Below are positions 7,657 through 15,973 of a DNA stretch of 61,450 nucleotides, piece after piece. The stretch spans positions 1 through 61,450 of the forward strand of contig JAVVVI010000008.1 in assembly GCA_036652735.1 (NCBI GenBank), written 5' to 3'. The notes beneath the pieces are model-generated. The model was not told where the DNA came from. It ran no database searches and was given only the letters and a program-made list of their open reading frames with translations. The DNA comes from JAGOGN01 sp036652735 (lineage in GTDB: Bacteria > Bacillota > Clostridia > Lachnospirales > Lachnospiraceae). The position numbers and the translations under genes are program-made. How positions within the stretch are numbered: the stretch's first letter is position 1; every line of letters begins with the position of its first letter.

Positions 7657-9561
7657 ATGGCATCAACATTTTTTGGATTAACAATAGCATCATCGGGACT
7701 TTCCGCATTTCAGGCATCCGTAAATGCCACAACTAATAATATATCTAATTCAGCAACCAAGGGATATAGCCGTCAGGAAGCAATCAAACAGGCGTCAGAA
7801 GCCTTGAGGGTGAATGCCAAATATGGAACAACGGGAAGTGGAGTAGAGGTTACCGCTATTTCACAGATTCGGGATATTTATTATGACATGAAATATTGGA
7901 GCAACAATAGCAAATTAGGCGAATTTCAGACAAAGAGCTATTATATGGAACAGGTAGAGACCTATTTTCAGGATGACAAATCAGTAACCGGATTTACCAC
8001 AATCTTTGGAGAGATGTTTGACTCTCTGGATCAGGTAAAATCCGATGCGACCAGTCTTCCAAAGCGCAATACCTATATCAGTGATTCTCTTACACTTGCC
8101 AATTATTTCAAAAGTGTATCCACCCAGCTTACGGATACCCAGGAAGATATTAATGAAGTGATTGGAACGAAGATTGCCAATATTAATTCCATAGCACAAA
8201 AAGTTGCGTCCTTAAATAAACAGATTAATATTATTGAGCAGCAGGGCAGCAAAGCAAATGAGCTGCGGGATCAGAGAGCATTACTGGTGGATGAATTGTC
8301 AAAGATTATGCCGGTAGAAGAAAAAGAGACAAAAGTCATTAATAGTAATTTTCCGGATATGGAGAGTGGAGCAACAAATTATACCCTTAAAATAAATGGA
8401 CAGGTTTTAGTGAGTACCTTTGAATATAATACATTAAAATGTGTACCACGAAACGAAAACCGTAAGGTGAATCAGTCAGATGCAGATGGGTTGTATGATG
8501 TATACTGGAATGAAACAAATGTAGCATTAGATATGAATGCAGGTGGAATGACAGGGGAATTAAAGGCCTTGTATGAACTTCGGGATGGAAATAATGCAGA
8601 GAATTTTAATGGTAAGTTCACAGAAGCGTCCAAATATATTAAAAAAACCGGTGGAGTGGGAACCAGAGTAACAATAACCGGTGCAAACATTGTAGATCCT
8701 TCACAGATTACAATGCCATCCAAAGGAACTATAGCAATAGGTAATAAGGAATATGTCTACGAGGATTACCGGTTGATTGAAGAAACAGATGCGGCCGGGA
8801 AAAAGACCTATACCTATGAGTTTGATCTGGCGGAAGAAATGCCGGATGGGAGTATTGCCAAGGCGATTGGAAAAGAAGCAGAGATTGGAGACAAAATTGA
8901 CTGCATGGGTGTGCCTTATTATCAAGCACAGATGAATGAATTTATACGTAATTTTACAAAGATTTACAATGATATGATTTTAAAAGACGGAGTAAATCTG
9001 AATGGAGATCAAACAGGGGTCTTTTTTGTGGCACAGGATCATGTAAACGGTGGAGAACTGGATTATAATGGGAACCAGCCGGTAGAGACTGTGGATCCGG
9101 TTACTAAGGCGGTAAAAAAAGTGTATGGAACGAATTACTATTACACCAATATGGCATCCAGTAATATCAGCGTAGCGGAGGAAGTGATAAAGGATCCGTC
9201 TAAGATGGCAGCATCCACCAAAGAGGCGTTTATAAATGGTAAGGATTCCGGCGATCTGGCAGAACTGCTACTTAAGACAAAGAGCGATATTACCGTATTC
9301 CGAGGGGGTGTTGCAGATGATTTTCTACAGTGTCTGTTATCGGATATATCCGTAGATACACAGAAATCAAAGATATTTGAGAAGAATTATACGAACCTGG
9401 CAGCGTCCATAACAAATCAGAGAATGTCAGTATCAGGGGTAGATAAAGACGAAGAAGCATTATTGCTTGTAAAATACCAGAATGCCTATAATTTATCGTC
9501 CAAGGTTATTCAGGTAATGAGTGAGATGTATGATCGATTAATAACACAAACCGGAGTATAG
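7657..9561 (+). CDS. flgK: Flagellar hook-associated protein FlgK, second copy
   Basis: This 634-residue protein keeps the FlgK ends: TFFGLTIASSGLSAFQASVN and NNISNSATKGYSRQ at the N-terminus, and LLLVKYQNAYNLSSKVIQVM at the C-terminus. The open frame extends 54 bases further up into the previous gene, but the ATG at 7657 follows GGCGGTGAG and begins where FlgK proteins begin. The central region (about 200-520) differs from the first copy in length and sequence. Both copies may coexist in the junction ring or replace each other; the sequence does not say which. Confidence 0.92.
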   Translation: MASTFFGLTIASSGLSAFQASVNATTNNISNSATKGYSRQEAIKQASEALRVNAKYGTTGSGVEVTAISQIRDIYYDMKYWSNNSKLGEFQTKSYYMEQVETYFQDDKSVTGFTTIFGEMFDSLDQVKSDATSLPKRNTYISDSLTLANYFKSVSTQLTDTQEDINEVIGTKIANINSIAQKVASLNKQINIIEQQGSKANELRDQRALLVDELSKIMPVEEKETKVINSNFPDMESGATNYTLKINGQVLVSTFEYNTLKCVPRNENRKVNQSDADGLYDVYWNETNVALDMNAGGMTGELKALYELRDGNNAENFNGKFTEASKYIKKTGGVGTRVTITGANIVDPSQITMPSKGTIAIGNKEYVYEDYRLIEETDAAGKKTYTYEFDLAEEMPDGSIAKAIGKEAEIGDKIDCMGVPYYQAQMNEFIRNFTKIYNDMILKDGVNLNGDQTGVFFVAQDHVNGGELDYNGNQPVETVDPVTKAVKKVYGTNYYYTNMASSNISVAEEVIKDPSKMAASTKEAFINGKDSGDLAELLLKTKSDITVFRGGVADDFLQCLLSDISVDTQKSKIFEKNYTNLAASITNQRMSVSGVDKDEEALLLVKYQNAYNLSSKVIQVMSEMYDRLITQTGV

Positions 9562-9572
9562 GAGGCTGACAG

Positions 9573-11084
9573 ATGAGAATTACCAATAGTATGATAACAG
9601 AACATAGTAAAACCAATATTAATAGTGTGAAGCAAATGGTTGATAAATACAATGACCAGATGACCAGTCAAAAGAAAATCAGCAGACCATCGGATGATCC
9701 GGTAGTTGCCATTCGCTCCCTGCGCTTGAGAGGAACATTGAACGAAGTCAATCAATATTATACAAAAAATATTCCGGATGCCGAGTCCTGGCTTGATGTT
9801 ACCGAGGGCTCATTGGGGAATATGAAGGAGATTCTACGGGATATATACAAGCAGTGTGTGAATGGTTCAACAGATACTTTAACAGCAGAAGACCGTAATG
9901 CACTGGTTAAGAATTTGGTTTCATTAAAGAAACAACTTTATGAAGAAGGAAATTCGGACTGTGCAGGACGTACTATTTTTACCGGGCACAAGACGGATAC
10001 GACCTTGACCTTTCAAAATGTAACTGCAAGAGCAAAGTATCAGATTACCCAGAGCTTTTCCATCTCCTCAGTGGAGAGTAAACGATATTATGCAGATGAG
10101 ATTCAGGTTCCGGCAACAGAGGCAGGTATACAGGGCGGTATCAAACTGGAAGATGAGATGAAAGAGGTTCAGAATGACAGAATTCGTCTGGCATATGGGG
10201 AGACCTCAGGGGGAGTTTTGCCTATAATACAAGCCGGAGGAGTACCGATAACGGTAGAGACAAAGACCTATGCAGACTGGAAAAAGGCAGACTTTGCCGT
10301 TGATCCGGATAAAACATTGTATATTCCGGAGACGGGAGAAGTTGTCTTTGGAAAAAATGTATCGGATAAATTAAAAGCAGACGCACTTGCCAACCCGGAT
10401 ATGAAGATTGATATTACCTATCAGAAACAGGGATTTTCAAAGGGTGATGTAAAGCCTGAGATGTATTTTAACTGTAAGGATATTACAGATGCAGTGGACT
10501 TAAATGATACGGCACACATTATAGACTACCATAAGGAGGCTCAGACCATCGATTATACGGTAAGCGCAAATCAGACATTGTCTGTAAATACCCAGGCCGG
10601 GGAGGATGGAATCTTAAGTACCTCAATTGGAAGAGTAATCGATGAATTACTTGAGTCTGTAAATGCTGCAATTAGTGGAAATGCAAAAAAAGAAAAAATA
10701 GAGTCTATGATGAAAGACTCCAAATATGCAGATGATCAGTCCCAGGCAGGATTGAAGCAGTGGCTGGAAGCGGCTCAAAAAGAAAAAACATTTGCAGATG
10801 ATAATTTGCGAAAACTTTTTTCATCCGGTCAGACCTCTTTTCAGAGTTATCAGGCAGTGGTGGACCTGGCACTTGCCGATACAGGAAGCAGGGACAGCAG
10901 ATTAAAGTTGACAAATACACGAATGAAGAGCCAGCAGGCAACGGTAGAAAAGCTCATTTCATCCAATGAGAACAGAGAGGCTTCGGATATTTTACTGGAT
11001 TATAAATCAGCGTATACGGCATATGAATCAGCATTGTCTGCAGCAAGCAAAGCAAATACCATGTCATTACTGGATTATTTATAA
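9573..11084 (+). CDS. flgL: Flagellar hook-associated protein 3 (FlgL)
   Basis: FlgL is the junction protein that receives the flagellin filament. The protein has 503 residues, longer than the roughly 300 of many FlgL. The N-terminus (MRITNSMITEHSKTNINSVK, then SQKKISRPSDDPVVAIRSLR) and the flagellin-like C-terminus (DILLDYKSAYTAYESALSAA) are diagnostic. The extra length is a central insertion at about residues 150-370, probably a surface domain. It starts 11 bases after the second flgK with a GGAGG ribosome site, so it is co-transcribed. Confidence 0.93.
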   Translation: MRITNSMITEHSKTNINSVKQMVDKYNDQMTSQKKISRPSDDPVVAIRSLRLRGTLNEVNQYYTKNIPDAESWLDVTEGSLGNMKEILRDIYKQCVNGSTDTLTAEDRNALVKNLVSLKKQLYEEGNSDCAGRTIFTGHKTDTTLTFQNVTARAKYQITQSFSISSVESKRYYADEIQVPATEAGIQGGIKLEDEMKEVQNDRIRLAYGETSGGVLPIIQAGGVPITVETKTYADWKKADFAVDPDKTLYIPETGEVVFGKNVSDKLKADALANPDMKIDITYQKQGFSKGDVKPEMYFNCKDITDAVDLNDTAHIIDYHKEAQTIDYTVSANQTLSVNTQAGEDGILSTSIGRVIDELLESVNAAISGNAKKEKIESMMKDSKYADDQSQAGLKQWLEAAQKEKTFADDNLRKLFSSGQTSFQSYQAVVDLALADTGSRDSRLKLTNTRMKSQQATVEKLISSNENREASDILLDYKSAYTAYESALSAASKANTMSLLDYL

Positions 11085-11126
11085 GAGAACCGGAAAGGAG
11101 AGCAGGCAATTGTCTGCAGGAGGAAA

Positions 11127-11585
11127 ATGAAAATAACAACAAGGGTGTTTGGAGAGATTGAGATTGATGACGAAAAAATTATAACGTTTGAAAATGGTAT
11201 TATTGGATTTCCGGAATTAAGAAAATTTACTTTAATGTTCGATGAGGAAAAGGAAGAAAAGACAATTATCTGGATGCAGAGTATAGATGAACCCTCGTTT
11301 GCACTTCCGGTTATAAATCCATTGTTTATACGTGAAGACTATGACCCAACCATTAATGACGAATTATTAAAGCCTTTGGGAGAATTAACAGCTAAGAATG
11401 TGTGCGTGCTGGCTACCATTACAGTACCAACAGATATTAAGAAGATATCCGTTAACCTGAAAGCACCATTGGTAATTAATGTAGATGAACGAAAAGGAAG
11501 CCAACTAATCGTAGAAGATGAATATCCGGTACATTATGAGATTTATGAGATACTGGAAGAAAAAAAAGAAAGGGCAGGGGAATAA
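11127..11585 (+). CDS. fliW: Flagellar assembly factor FliW
   Basis: FliW binds flagellin and, when free, sequesters CsrA, so flagellin synthesis follows secretion. The protein has 152 residues. The family features are the opening TRVFGEIEIDDEKIITFENG, the IIGFPELRKFTLM segment and the VNLKAPLVINVDERKGSQLI block. The ATG has AGGAGGAAA just upstream, inside a leader with a small hairpin (11103-11118). csrA follows one base after the stop, the usual arrangement. Confidence 0.95.
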   Translation: MKITTRVFGEIEIDDEKIITFENGIIGFPELRKFTLMFDEEKEEKTIIWMQSIDEPSFALPVINPLFIREDYDPTINDELLKPLGELTAKNVCVLATITVPTDIKKISVNLKAPLVINVDERKGSQLIVEDEYPVHYEIYEILEEKKERAGE

Positions 11586-11586
11586 T

Positions 11587-11802
11587 ATGTTAGCATTATC
11601 CAGAAAAAAAGGTGAATCCCTTGTCATTGATAATAACATTGAGATTACGATTCTTGAAGTGAAGGGTGACCAAATAAAGATCGGCATTACAGCACCAAAA
11701 GAGATACCGATCTACCGCAAGGAAATATACCAGCAGATTCAAAAAGAAAATGAAGCAGCAATGAATGGAGAAGCATTGAAAGCTTTGGAAAATTTATTTT
11801 AA
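11587..11802 (+). CDS. csrA: Carbon storage regulator CsrA, RNA-binding translational repressor
   Basis: CsrA is a small beta-strand dimer that binds GGA motifs in mRNA leaders and blocks ribosome access; in Firmicutes its main target is the flagellin message. The protein has 71 residues. MLALSRKKGESLVIDNNIEI at the N-terminus and APKEIPIYRKEIYQQIQ near residues 36-53 are the conserved RNA-binding strands. The ATG is at 11587, directly after fliW. A matching target hairpin is present in the flagellin leader at 14762-14781. Confidence 0.95.
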   Translation: MLALSRKKGESLVIDNNIEITILEVKGDQIKIGITAPKEIPIYRKEIYQQIQKENEAAMNGEALKALENLF

Positions 11803-11805
11803 CTA

Positions 11806-11832
11806 TTATCGAAACAGAAAAAAAACCGATAT
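11806..11832 (+). promoter_or_regulatory. Candidate sigma28 promoter for flaG-fliD-fliS
   Basis: ACCGATAT (11825-11832) matches the flagellar -10 well, with TTAT (11806-11809) 15 bases upstream as a poor -35. An uninterrupted run of eight A fills the 3' end of the spacer. It lies about 50 bases before flaG. Confidence 0.5.
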
Positions 11833-11884
11833 AGAATATGATTAGAACTTAGATTGTGCCAGTTATCACACGGAGGTGAAAATA

Positions 11885-12190
11885 ATGTCAATAGAAGGAA
11901 TTAAAGGAACCGGGATGGGATATCAGGGAAGTGCATCCACACCGGCCATTAAAGCAGCTGAGCAGCCAAAGACAGAGGCAATNNNNNNNNNNNNNNNNNN
12001 NNNNNNNNNNNNNNNNNNNNNNNNNNNNNNNNNNNNNNNNNNNNNNNNNNNNNNNNNNNNNNNNNNNNNNNNNNNNNNNNNNGACAAAGAGACAAAGAAA
12101 GTAATCAAAGAATTTCCGGCAGAAAAGACCTTGGATTTAATTGCTAAGGCATGGGAAATTGCTGGATTATTAGTGGACGAACGCAGATAG
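11885..12190 (+). CDS. flaG: FlaG family flagellar protein, interrupted by an assembly gap
   Basis: FlaG proteins influence filament length and sit beside fliD. The visible N-terminus (about 32 residues from the ATG at 11885, ribosome site GGAGGTG) is a variable linker. After the gap the conserved C-terminus reads DKETKKVIKEFPAEKTLDLI, then AKAWEIAGLLVDERR. The gap of 100 N hides the middle and is a placeholder length, so true size and frame continuity are unknown. fliD begins 12 bases later. Confidence 0.85.
   Translation: MSIEGIKGTGMGYQGSASTPAIKAAEQPKTEAXXXXXXXXXXXXXXXXXXXXXXXXXXXXXXXXXXDKETKKVIKEFPAEKTLDLIAKAWEIAGLLVDERR
11983..12082. other. Assembly gap of exactly 100 N inside flaG
   Basis: One hundred consecutive N is a standard scaffold placeholder; the real distance is unknown. 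The flanking frames happen to agree across it. Confidence 0.98.
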
Positions 12191-12202
12191 GAGGAGGCAG
12201 AT

Positions 12203-13735
12203 ATGGCAATTAGATTATCAGGAATGGTTTCGGGGATGGATACAGATGCAATGGTAAAGGAATTGGTGTCCGCCTATAGCTTAAAGAAGGAAAGCTATGT
12301 GAAGGACAATACCAAGCTTGACTGGAAAAAAGATGCATGGAAGGAACTCAATACCAAGGTTTACAAGTTTTATACCGGGTCACTGAATAGTATGAAGCTA
12401 ATGACTTCTTTTGCAAGCAAGAAAAAGTGTAATGTGTCCGATCCCAACAAAGTCAGTGTGTCCGCAAATGGTAAAGTGCCAAATGGAACACAGAGTATTC
12501 AGGTAAAAGCGCTGGCACAGGCAGGTTATCTTACCGGTAATAAGATAGCTACGACCAGTGGAAAAGATGTGGATTATGGTAAGACCACAATGTCGGATAT
12601 GGGATTGTATAGCGGGAAGATTCAAGTGAATACAGCAGATGGAGTCAAAGACTTTACAATCAAAGCAGGGGAAAAGATATCTGAATTTACAGAGCGGTTT
12701 CAGAAAGAAACCGGAATTGCTGCATCTTTTGACAGTGGCCAGCAGCGGTTTGTCTTTAACTCAAAAAGTGGAGTAAAGAATGATTTTAATTTTGTGGCAG
12801 ATACAGCAGAGCAGCTTGCTGGACTTGAAAAGCTGGGACTTGCAACCCAGGAACAGTATACAAAATTAGGCAAGACACCACCGGCACAGACCGCTACGAA
12901 GCAGGATGCCAGTGATGCAAGCATCATTGTGAATGGCGCGACGTATACCTCAGACAGCAATACGATTAATGTAAATGGATTAACCATTAATGCCATGGGA
13001 ATCACAGACAAACAGGTGTCGGTTACTACCAGTACAGACACAGACGAGATCTATAAGATGGTAAAGGGATTTATCACAGAATATAATGATATAATCAATG
13101 AGATGACAGAATTATATAATGCACCAACGGCGAAGGATTATAATCCCCTGACAGATGAAGAAAAAGAGGCAATGTCTGAAAAAGAAGTAGAAGCATGGGA
13201 GAAGAAAATCAAGGATTCTCTGCTGCGAAGAGACGATACGTTAGGATCGGTAATGGAGTCCATGAAGGCCGGAATGTCAGCGGGCATAAAGATAGAAGGA
13301 AAACAATACTACTTGTCCAGCTTTGGTATTAGTACCATGGGAATCATGGGTGCAGAAGATAATAAGCAGAATGCTTATCATATTGATGGAGACAAAGATG
13401 ACACCAGTAGAGGAGATGCTAAGGATAAGTTAAGAACAGCCATAGAAGCGGACCCGGATAAGGTAGCTACCTTCTTCAATGAGATGGCTCAGGGATTTTA
13501 TGATACCATGACCAAAAAGATGAAGTCCACAGAGCTGCGAAGTGCCTATACAATCTATAACGATAAAGATATGAATAATCAGCAGATTGAGTTAAAAAAA
13601 CAGATCTCAAGCTGGGATAAGAAAATAACAGAATATGAAGACTCCTGGTATAAGAAATTCGCAGCAATGGAGAGTGCCATGTCGAAATTACAATCCCAGA
13701 CATCTTCATTGACATCTTTATTAGGCGGAAAATAA
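12203..13735 (+). CDS. fliD: Flagellar filament capping protein FliD (HAP2)
   Basis: FliD forms the cap at the filament tip that folds flagellin into place. The protein has 510 residues with the usual order: N-terminal FliD_N (about 1-110, beginning IRLSGMVSGMDTDAMVKELV), a central flagellin_IN-type region and a helical C-terminal FliD_C (about 270-505, ending with a coiled coil through MESAMSKLQSQTSSLTSLLG). It starts at ATG 12203 behind AGGAGG. It lies between flaG and fliS, the order typical of Firmicutes. Confidence 0.95.
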   Translation: MAIRLSGMVSGMDTDAMVKELVSAYSLKKESYVKDNTKLDWKKDAWKELNTKVYKFYTGSLNSMKLMTSFASKKKCNVSDPNKVSVSANGKVPNGTQSIQVKALAQAGYLTGNKIATTSGKDVDYGKTTMSDMGLYSGKIQVNTADGVKDFTIKAGEKISEFTERFQKETGIAASFDSGQQRFVFNSKSGVKNDFNFVADTAEQLAGLEKLGLATQEQYTKLGKTPPAQTATKQDASDASIIVNGATYTSDSNTINVNGLTINAMGITDKQVSVTTSTDTDEIYKMVKGFITEYNDIINEMTELYNAPTAKDYNPLTDEEKEAMSEKEVEAWEKKIKDSLLRRDDTLGSVMESMKAGMSAGIKIEGKQYYLSSFGISTMGIMGAEDNKQNAYHIDGDKDDTSRGDAKDKLRTAIEADPDKVATFFNEMAQGFYDTMTKKMKSTELRSAYTIYNDKDMNNQQIELKKQISSWDKKITEYEDSWYKKFAAMESAMSKLQSQTSSLTSLLGGK

Positions 13736-13756
13736 GAATAAAAGGAGGCGGTAAAA

Positions 13757-14146
13757 ATGACACTTGCAAACAAGGCTTATGCAAGCTATAATAACACAAA
13801 AATTATGACAGCAACACCGGCGGAATTAACATTAATGTTATATGAGGGAGCAATTAAATTTGCAAATCTGGCATTATCGGGAATCGAAAAAAATGATATT
13901 GAGAAATCGCATTTGAATATCATGAAAGTAAGAGATATTATACTGGAATTTCAGTCCACCCTTAATTATGATTATCCGGTTGCGGAAGATTTTAATAAGG
14001 TCTATGAATATCTAAAGCAGCGTTTGACACAAGCAAATTTAAAGAAAGATGCCGAGATTATGGAAGAAATTCTGGGACACCTTCGAACCATGCGGGATAC
14101 ATGGAAGGAAGTTATGGAATTAAGCCGAATGGCACAGGCAAATTAG
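13757..14146 (+). CDS. fliS: Flagellin export chaperone FliS
   Basis: FliS binds the C-terminal helix of flagellin to stop premature polymerisation. The protein has 129 residues, normal for the family. Diagnostic segments are ANKAYASYNNTKIMTATPAE, LTLMLYEGAIKF and the HLNIMKVRDIILEFQSTLN helix. An AAAGGAGGCGG ribosome site precedes the ATG. FliS also connects to the CsrA-FliW control loop in other Firmicutes. Confidence 0.95.
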   Translation: MTLANKAYASYNNTKIMTATPAELTLMLYEGAIKFANLALSGIEKNDIEKSHLNIMKVRDIILEFQSTLNYDYPVAEDFNKVYEYLKQRLTQANLKKDAEIMEEILGHLRTMRDTWKEVMELSRMAQAN

Positions 14147-14147
14147 T

Positions 14148-14627
14148 ATGCAGGAAAAAAATTATGTGCAGATGTTGATTCAGAGCTTGAAGAAAAAAAT
14201 AACGGTGTTAGATCAAATTATTCAGGACAATGAAAAACAGACGCAGATCCTTCGGATGGACGAGGTGGATATGGATGCCTGGAACCTGATTGTTGACCAG
14301 AAAGCCAGCAAGATAGATGAGATTAATTTTCTGGATGAAGGATTTGAAGATGTATACGACAGGGTAAAAGAAGATCTATTGGAACATCGCAGTGAGTATG
14401 CACAGCAAGTTCTGATATTAAAAGAATTAGTGGGGAGCATTACAGAGCGAAGCATGAAGATTCAGGTAGAAGAACAGCGGAACAAAGAACTGGCACAGAA
14501 GCAGTTTGCACATTTAAGAAAGGAAGTACGTGCCCTTCAGCAGAACAACCGTGCGGCAGAAAAATATCGCAAGAGCATGAACAATTTAAATGTGGTAGAA
14601 TCTCAATTTTTAGATGAAAAGAATTAG
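14148..14627 (+). CDS. Putative flagellar chaperone (FliT-like position), coiled-coil protein
   Basis: The predicted protein has 159 residues, all helical, charged and without a membrane segment. It begins one base after the fliS stop, where a FliT- or FlgN-type chaperone usually sits. The heptad-like pattern runs from about residue 5 to 140. Sequence motifs alone do not prove the family; a FliT role (FliD chaperone) is inferred from position and shape. Confidence 0.65.
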   Translation: MQEKNYVQMLIQSLKKKITVLDQIIQDNEKQTQILRMDEVDMDAWNLIVDQKASKIDEINFLDEGFEDVYDRVKEDLLEHRSEYAQQVLILKELVGSITERSMKIQVEEQRNKELAQKQFAHLRKEVRALQQNNRAAEKYRKSMNNLNVVESQFLDEKN

Positions 14628-14637
14628 AAGTTGGGGT

Positions 14638-14664
14638 TAAGAACTTTTTATGAGAATCCGATAT
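14638..14664 (+). promoter_or_regulatory. Sigma28 promoter of the flagellin gene
   Basis: TAAG (14638-14641), 15 bases, then TCCGATAT (14657-14664), matching the TAAA-N15-(N)CCGATAT flagellar pattern with one -35 mismatch. Transcription would begin near 14671, leaving a leader of about 130 bases. Confidence 0.8.
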
Positions 14665-14724
14665 AAGAAGTATGAACGAATAACCAGTTGGGTAATATGG
14701 AGAAGCCTCCATTTACTATAGAAA

Positions 14725-14799
14725 CTTCCCGACGGCGCACAACACCGGGAGGACAAATATCCAGTGGCAGGGAAGCCACTGACACATTCAAGGAGGAAA
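14725..14799 (+). promoter_or_regulatory. Flagellin mRNA leader with probable CsrA-binding hairpins
   Basis: A perfect 7-bp hairpin (14762-14768 with 14775-14781) presents AGGGAA in its loop, the GGA-in-loop form preferred by CsrA. Upstream, CTTCCCG (14725-14731) can pair with CGGGAGG (14746-14752), placing another GGA at its 3' foot. The ribosome site AAGGAGG (14790-14796) is itself a GGA site. Two or more GGA sites, one covering the ribosome site, is the arrangement known for CsrA control of Bacillus hag. csrA and fliW lie 3 kb upstream. Confidence 0.7.
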
Positions 14800-14803
14800 T
14801 CTT

Positions 14804-15848
14804 ATGGGAATGACAGTACAACACAATTTAGCATCAATGAACACCAACAGACAGTTGGGAATTACCACAGGAAATTTAGCAAAGTCAACTGAGAAGTTAT
14901 CCAGTGGTTACAAGATTAACCGCGCAGGAGACGATGCAGCAGGTCTTACAATTTCCGAAAAGATGAGAAGTCAAATTCGAGGAATTGATCAGGCAAGTGC
15001 CAATGCACAGAACGGTATCTCCATGATACAGGCAGCAGAAGGTGCATTAAATGAGACACATTCCATCTTACAGAGAATGAATGAACTGGCAGTACAGGNN
15101 NNNNNNNNNNNNNNNNNNNNNNNNNNNNNNNNNNNNNNNNNNNNNNNNNNNNNNNNNNNNNNNNNNNNNNNNNNNNNNNNNNNNNNNNNNNNNNNNNNCC
15201 TTAAAGAAGAATAAACTTCAGATTGGTGCCAACGTAGGACAGAATATCGCAGTAAACATTAATAATATGGAAGCAGCTTCCATTGGTCTTGGAATTACAT
15301 CAAATAAGACCTTTGGTACCTCTGTATCAGGTGTTATAATATCCGGATTTGAAACAGCATCAGCAGCAGAAGACGCAGCAAAGAATGTTGCCTATAATCA
15401 GCATGCAGCAGCAGTTGTGACTTCCGGAGGAAAATATGTCTTAAGTGCAGCAACTTCATATGCTACGTTGGATTCCGTTAAAAACGCACTTCTTAGCGCA
15501 TATGCAGCAAGTGCCGGTGCTATGGGTTCAACAACGACATCTACACGAGCAGCAGTAGATAACTTCACAGTAGCAAACAAGACACTTAGCAAAATTCAGA
15601 CCGCTATTAATAAAGTATCAAATCAGAGATCAGCACTTGGAGCATTACAGAATCGTCTGGAGCATACCATCTCCAACCTGGATACTGTATCTGAGAACAC
15701 AAGTTCAGCAGAATCCAGAATCAGAGACGTAGACATGGCAAAAGAAATGGTAGAATATAGCAAGAATAATATTCTGTCACAGGCAGGCCAGTCTATGTTG
15801 GCACAGGCAAATCAGTCCACACAGGGAGTATTGTCCTTGTTAGGCTAA
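14804..15848 (+). CDS. Flagellin, interrupted by an assembly gap
   Basis: This is the major filament subunit. The N-terminal D0/D1 part (98 residues, MGMTVQHNLASMNTNRQLG, LSSGYKINRAGDDAAGL, ILQRMNELAVQ) and the C-terminal part after the gap (RSALGALQNRLEHTISNLDT, RIRDVDMAKEMVEYSKNNIL, ending GVLSLLG) are classic. The central region is short, with a Ser/Thr-rich stretch near 15528-15545 that could carry O-glycans. The two halves are in different frames across the 100 N, so the gap is not really 100 bases; probably 40-60 residues of D1 are missing. Expression is from a sigma28 promoter with a CsrA-type leader; a strong terminator follows. Confidence 0.93.
15099..15198. other. Assembly gap of exactly 100 N inside flagellin
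   Basis: This is a placeholder run of N. The reading frame before it (ending MNELAVQ) and after it (starting KKNKLQIGANVGQ) do not match, which shows the true length is not 100. A second flagellin copy elsewhere in the genome could have caused the break. Confidence 0.98.
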
Positions 15849-15862
15849 AGTGAATTAAAATT

Positions 15863-15892
15863 AAAAACGCCGACTGTGCGGTCGGCGTTTTT
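15863..15892 (+). terminator. Strong rho-independent terminator after flagellin
   Basis: A perfect 12-bp stem (15863-15874 with 15881-15892) surrounds a 6-base loop; its 3' arm ends in five T. It isolates the flagellin transcript from the glycosylation island. Confidence 0.93.
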
Positions 15893-15973
15893 ATTGAATC
15901 GAAAAATTTGAATTGGGAATAGAATGTCTTACATTTTAATGGATATTGAAGAAAATAGTATAAGGCGGTAAAG

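Noticed and set aside
15893..15973. Possible sigmaA promoter (TTGAAT with TACATT, 16-base spacer) before the first maf gene
   Set aside because: Both boxes match at only four of six positions. A promoter is expected here because of the terminator upstream, but I cannot point to it reliably.
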